DNA of 64,000 bases from Gerris lacustris. Taxonomy: Eukaryota; Arthropoda; Insecta; Hemiptera; Gerridae. Below the pieces are notes generated by a model, which was not told the DNA's origin, searched no databases, and saw only the letters and a program-made list of their open reading frames with translations. The position numbers and the translations under genes were made by a program. Positions 59,281-64,000 of the stretch are shown piece after piece. Every line of letters begins with the position of its first letter. The stretch's first letter is position 1. The stretch lies in the NCBI GenBank assembly GCA_951217055.1, contig OX578281.1, positions 16,965,344-17,029,343 on the forward strand. Reading direction: 5' to 3'.

Positions 59281-60304
59281 AACAAATCAGACTCTGCTCC
59301 ATTCTCAATTGAAATTACCGTGACAATTTTAATTATATTTTCTAGAAAACCCAATAAATTTTCTTTTTATGAAGTACATACAACAAAATAGTTGAGCCTT
59401 AGCAGTTATAGTACCTGGGTTTTACATTATAAAATTCACTAAATCAAATGTAAACTCACTGAAATCGCAGATAGCCTGGACTCTTTTTTATAGCGTGAAA
59501 TAATGAAGTTTGACTTTTTTTCTTAAGGTTAGGAATTCCCTGGCTCCCTTGTTCTTAAAACAAGGGGAAGAAGCAACTAACAGACAATAATTGTCATCCA
59601 TTAGTGAGATTAAGCAAGAAATTGTCTTTACCCCTCCTAATAGAAGGCTAAATTCTACAACACAAAAAAACTCCTCTCTCCCTTCTCTGAAAAAAACCTT
59701 ATTTCTCTTAATACGAATCCTTCTTTTTTGTAATTTTCTTTTGAATCATCATTAAGGGAGTAAAATAAATGGAAGATTTTTTTTTCTGTTAACAATCAAA
59801 ACGATTTAAATACTTTTTGTTTTATTTGTTATATATATATATTTTTTTTTTTCAAATGGAGATAATTAAGATTAAAAAGAACTAGCAATAAAAATATAAA
59901 AAAAAAGAATGGAACAATTTTAAACTTTTTGGGACCGATTCAAAGTTATATTTTTTACTTTGGTTGATTTTTTTCTGGGAAATGTTTGATACATTTTGTA
60001 AAAGAATCACTTGAACGTTTAATTTGTTTAGTTTTTACCCTTTTCTTTTAAAGATACTCTTATTGATGTATTGTTAGGCCAATGTTTTTTTGTTTTTTTA
60101 GCACATTATTGTTGTTAATGTCTAATGTTTATTTATATTTTTGGTTAAGATGAGTGAGGGAGGTAAGAACCCTGATATAAACTATTGTCTCAACTCCTAT
60201 ATTGACTTTATTCAAGCCTCCAAATTTAATTTTGAAAATCTATAATACTGATATCAACAATAATGACAATTGGCATTTGTTTATATTATTGATTGATAAT
60301 ATTT
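59281..60304. other. AT-rich non-coding stretch
   Basis: Nothing identifiable beyond A/T runs and short TA stretches. Confidence 0.45.
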
Positions 60305-60655
60305 ATTTTACTACGTTTTTATTAGCCTGCTTTCTTGTTTGTTCGTTTGTCCAGTACAAATCTTGCAATCGATTTTTAACTAACATCCCGAGTAGCTAAC
60401 TACTCATAACATTCACTTATAGCATTTGAAACTATAAGAATAGCTCAGAACACGATGACAATGCAATATTTTAATACTTTTAGCCATCTATCAGCAGAAT
60501 TTAATTCGATTTCAGCAAATTTTGCTTTCTGGAAAGTTAGTTCGGAAAAAATCCGCAAGTTATTTTATTAGTTTTGACATGTCCCATATTTACAATCTTC
60601 ATTTTGACGCGTTTCAAATTTGTGATTTTTTATTAAGAGATTAACATTGAATGAC
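60305..60655 (+). repeat. Dispersed repeat F, copy 2
   Basis: Direct copy of 8992-9310 with one insertion (CTAACTACTCATAACATTCA region) and scattered substitutions. No coding domain. Its presence outside a family B context shows that F moves or duplicates independently of B. Confidence 0.6.
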
Positions 60656-62857
60656 AGCGAAAATGGAAAAATAAACAAAGAAATAAATTAATTGACTTGT
60701 GCCACCCAGGTTTGTTTACACTTTTATCCTAGGTATAGGTTTAATTTTTCTGCATCTGCACTTCTTTACTTATACTCATTTTTCTTCTCTTATTGTCCCT
60801 ACACAGTGGCAAATCAATGGCACGGTTTAGATTCGGTGTTGGTGAGATCCGTTGTACAAAGATTTGTCCTTTTATAGGTTTAAGATCAGCTCTCTAGATG
60901 GTTGTCATTATTATGTGAAGTAAATAAATTCGGACTATATATTTTTTTTCACAAACATTATATATAACAATGACAATTATATTATCAGCATTACATATGA
61001 TTTAACAGAAAATTTAAAAAATTAGTAGATAAAAAGTTCTTTTTATCTACTAATTTTTATTCCATAGCCCGCAAGGAAATCGAGCCTCTCACAATTTATT
61101 GCATTAATATTAATTATAAGTTTATTTATGTTTTTATTTTAGCTTTAACCGTAATTACTAATTTAAATTACGTAGTTAAAAACATAGCAGATTATTAGGA
61201 CTACTTTGAGTTAGAGGATCATAGTAATCGATTGAATAATAAAATATTGACAAAGGATTTAAGTCTGATCCCATTTTTAAAGATAACCGTTTAGTTCGAT
61301 TTTGAATACATATCCGAAGGGAATATCTACACCTGTTTACCTCCACCGTTTAAAATTTCCTGCCTTTTGTTTATGCATATTTATGCGAAAAGGGATTATC
61401 TTCAACAGTAAATATTGAAACGAAGCTATAAAACCCACATTTGCTCGAATGATATTTAAACAAGAATAGATCTGATATTTGAGTAGTGTAATAATGAGAG
61501 CTCTAATAAAATTAATTTCTACTTTTTCGCAAGTGAAAAGTTTAACTTGGTTCAATATAATGTTATAAAAGAAATTATGAAAAAAGGTTTAACTAAAACT
61601 ATTTACTAAAAAGGATTAACTAAACTAGTATACCTAGAAGAATAGTACAGATTAAAAATTAAATTTTATACAATTTACACTTCGAGCCAGCTTGAGTATA
61701 ACCCACGGAGGAGTCGAAATATCGCAATTGTGTCCATTTTATTTCCTTTCAACTCAAGAATAAATTATTTATATTATTCATAGCGTCTGTAAGATGTCGA
61801 TTTATTAATATTTGTTAGTTTACAATCAGTAGTTGTACAGCTATTAACACGAACGTCTTTAAAAAGTTGTGTTACACAAAACAAAAAACACCCTTGACAC
61901 AATATTTATAAGATTAAATAACAGGTTTAGTTATCACAATTTAACAGTTTCTTCTAACTTTTTTATATATATTTTTTTTTTTTTTAGTTACTACCTACTA
62001 TTTTCTTTTTTCCCCCCTTTTCTCTTTAATCATTTTTGCATGTTATGATTAGCGACTAGGTGGAGATAAGGAGTGCTCTAGCTCGAGGTTTAATTTATCC
62101 GCTTAAAGCACGCGAACTAACCCGGTAATCTCGACTTCTACACGCGGAAACACTACTTAGCCAAACTAAGTAAAGAATTTACTCAACGGAAACGTTGCAT
62201 TTAATCCCGATAACTAAATGGAAAAGGAAGCCTTCTTCAGACTTTTATTTATCCCTCGTTTTATACTATTTATAATTACTAATCGGATTGTTTTTATTTA
62301 TATACATTTTTTTAAAAGTATTTTTTATTGTTTATACTTAACTCGAAAACAATATTTTCAAATTATTTTTTGAAAAAAATTATTATTACTTCAACAAGAA
62401 ACAAAAAAAACAACGTAAAAGCTTAGTCTTTATGTATGATATATGCAAATTTAATGTTTAAATTTTAAGTGTAGCGTATATAGTTAACGTATGTTCTACT
62501 TGAACTTACTACAATACCAAAAGATTTATTGTGAGGTTTCACGCTTTTGAAATGTAATGTATTGAAATAAAAATCCAACGGGTTTTGTATGATTTATTTA
62601 CTTTACTCCTGACTGGTTTATATATTATATTGTTAAGTATTTAAATATGTAATATTAGGTGTACAGGTATATACTCGTATATTTATTTATATATAACGTG
62701 TCGAAGGACTTTTTTAAGTTTCTATTATTATGATAACAGTAGTAATAATAATAATAATAATAACGTTTACTCTAGTAAAAGAATGAGCTTGTGAGTGAAG
62801 TTAAGTCTTATGAGAAATAGCTAATTCTATTAACTTTTGTGTAGCACTAATGATGCC
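60656..62857. other. AT-rich stretch with small hairpin and PLE-like string
   Basis: 61016-61058 is a near-perfect hairpin, ATTAGTAGATAAAAAG with its complement. 61690-61750 has CTTGAGTATAACCCACGG then AGGAGTCGAAATATCG, resembling the CTGA...GAAA layout of PLE ends in decayed form. (TAA)n lies at 62745-62764. No genes. Confidence 0.4.
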
Positions 62858-62860
62858 TTA

Positions 62861-63255
62861 AGCCGGGCTTACACGGGTAGAGTAAACAGGAGAGTAGAGT
62901 AGCGAGTAGAGTTTACTTTACTTCCTACTCTACCAATTTTGATTTTGGAGCGTTTTCACATAAGCTAGTAGAAAGTTTAGTAAAAATGCAAAAACGGTTG
63001 CACAACAATGTATAAACTGAAACTAAACTCTACTTGCTATTGAAAATGTTTACACGGGTAGAGTGACGAAGCTAGTTGAGTGGGAGCTGTGGAGGGGGAA
63101 GTAGAGTAGAGTCCACTTTACTGCATGCGGTATAGTACTCTACTCTACTCTACTAGCTACTCTACTCGCCACTCTACTCTACGGAGCGTTTTTTCGGGTT
63201 TCTACGGGTAGAGTTACTCTACTCTCCTGTTTACTCTACCCGTGTAAACCCGGCT
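62861..63255. mobile_element. MITE with TTA target duplication, word AGAGTAGAGTA
   Basis: Left end AGCCGGGCTTACACGGGTAG, right end on the other strand AGCCGGGTTTACACGGGTAG, flanked by TTA on both sides (62858-62860, 63256-63258). The pairing continues through AGTAAACAGGAGAGTAGAGTA. The interior is dominated by TACTCTACTC/GAGTAGAGTA in both orientations, and TTTACACGGGTAGAG recurs internally at about 63049. PIF/Harbinger-type duplication, no coding capacity. Confidence 0.75.
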
Positions 63256-63258
63256 TTA

Positions 63259-64000
63259 AAGGTTGAATACAGAATATAGGTTTTTTGTGGTTTTTTTACC
63301 TTACTATGAAGTATAATCAATCAGGTTTTATAATGTTACCTAAAAGTTGATTTTAAGCAAAAGTATACTTTATTCATTGTCTTTAATGACGCGTTAATAA
63401 TTCCAAGTGAGCCTTGAAATTAATATTTTATTAAGTAGTAATCTAAAATGAATCAAATCTTTTTTTTTATTCCCTTAAAGAAATGTAAAGTGTACTCAAA
63501 ACTAAAGAGAACCCACTTTTTTTTATAATTAAATTTCAATTAAGTTGAATTATGTAATACTCCTTATTATTTAAAGACCACTTTTCTGTATTAAAGGTAG
63601 AAAGGACTGACTGAACAAGGTGTAATTACAGTCAAGGAGGGAAAAGGAAAAAAGAAACGAAGAAGTATTATGCATAATAATTTCGGTTGGATATATTTAA
63701 TAATTCATTTTCAGAAGAGGTTGGCTAGAAGGGGTGGAAGTTGCTTTTGGCCCCGAAAAAACGAGACCGAGAGTGCTTAATGAGGGCCCACTTATTACAC
63801 AGAGGTGCTTGAGCTCGAGTATCCAAGCCCCATTTATATTGATAATATTAAAGGCATGAGGAAGGGAAAAAGTCTCTCGAGTGTTTGCTGATGACACCAC
63901 TCTTACATTTCTCTAGACCGGAGCCAAGAGAAACATCATTAGCAGCCATCAGAGCAACAAGTTCAACTTGCCTTAACAACTTCTCATAATATACATTGTA
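63259..64000. other. Non-coding end of window
   Basis: AT-rich to 63590, then GC-balanced single-copy-looking sequence to the end. A 67-codon minus frame (63697-63900) has no recognised domain. Confidence 0.4.

Noticed and set aside
62155..62250. Hammerhead-like CTTCTTCAG and GGAAACGTTG strings
   Set aside because: The CTGAAGAAGG half is on the minus strand and the GAAACG half on the plus strand, so they cannot form one ribozyme core.

Overview
This is an AT-rich window (long A/T runs, many TA tracts) from a large, repeat-laden eukaryotic genome. It is most likely arthropod and probably insect. The reasons are an animal-type Penelope-like retroelement, TTA-flanked MITEs, tRNA- and 5S-derived Pol III repeats, and repeats resembling ones I remember as common in insect genomes (from memory, not checked). 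I see no host gene, no exon chain and no functional tRNA or rRNA gene. The window looks like intergenic or intronic DNA built mostly by mobile elements.

The one long coding region is an intact Penelope-like element (PLE) on the minus strand at 11493-13751. It has a reverse transcriptase followed by a GIY-YIG endonuclease and sits between two (TA)n tracts. Its 3' end carries a hammerhead-ribozyme-like CTGA...GAAA string. The same kind of string recurs near the outer ends of three long inverted repeats (38000-38283, 42864-43101, 44518-45447). These look like 5'-truncated PLE ends joined head to head. A fourth foldback (46610-46795) has the same geometry but carries a tRNA-like box B, and it splits a 74-bp tandem array.

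The most unusual signal is a class of 0.5-0.9 kb repeats (17756-18385, 21165-22055, 26130-27014, 33041-33643, 39341-40058, 51541-52040, 58576-59280). Each begins with a 10-13 nt word. In most families a partial reverse complement follows at once and forms a hairpin. Each element then ends with the exact reverse complement of its own word, followed by a short tail and a T-run. The word differs between families but matches itself within an element. Bodies share GTCTGTCCGTC-like runs and a module like the 3' ends of RTE-type LINEs. Three families carry Pol III promoter-like pieces (tRNA box B or the 5S control region) near the closing end.

Other content, left to right: a duplicated LINE 3'-end-like repeat (1-590); a TIR element with seven copies of a 14-nt motif (850-2177); two MITEs with TTA target duplications that share a head but differ in internal words (2791-3248, 62861-63255); a piggyBac-like element (3447-4212); SINE-like units; two opposite copies of an element with a possible Crypton-type N-terminal remnant (19755-20290, 54940-55455); tandem arrays of 154, 55, 74 and 53 bp; and GC-richer single-copy-looking blocks (22440-25330, 27960-28500, 47640-48760, 49950-50300) with no coding signal I can defend.
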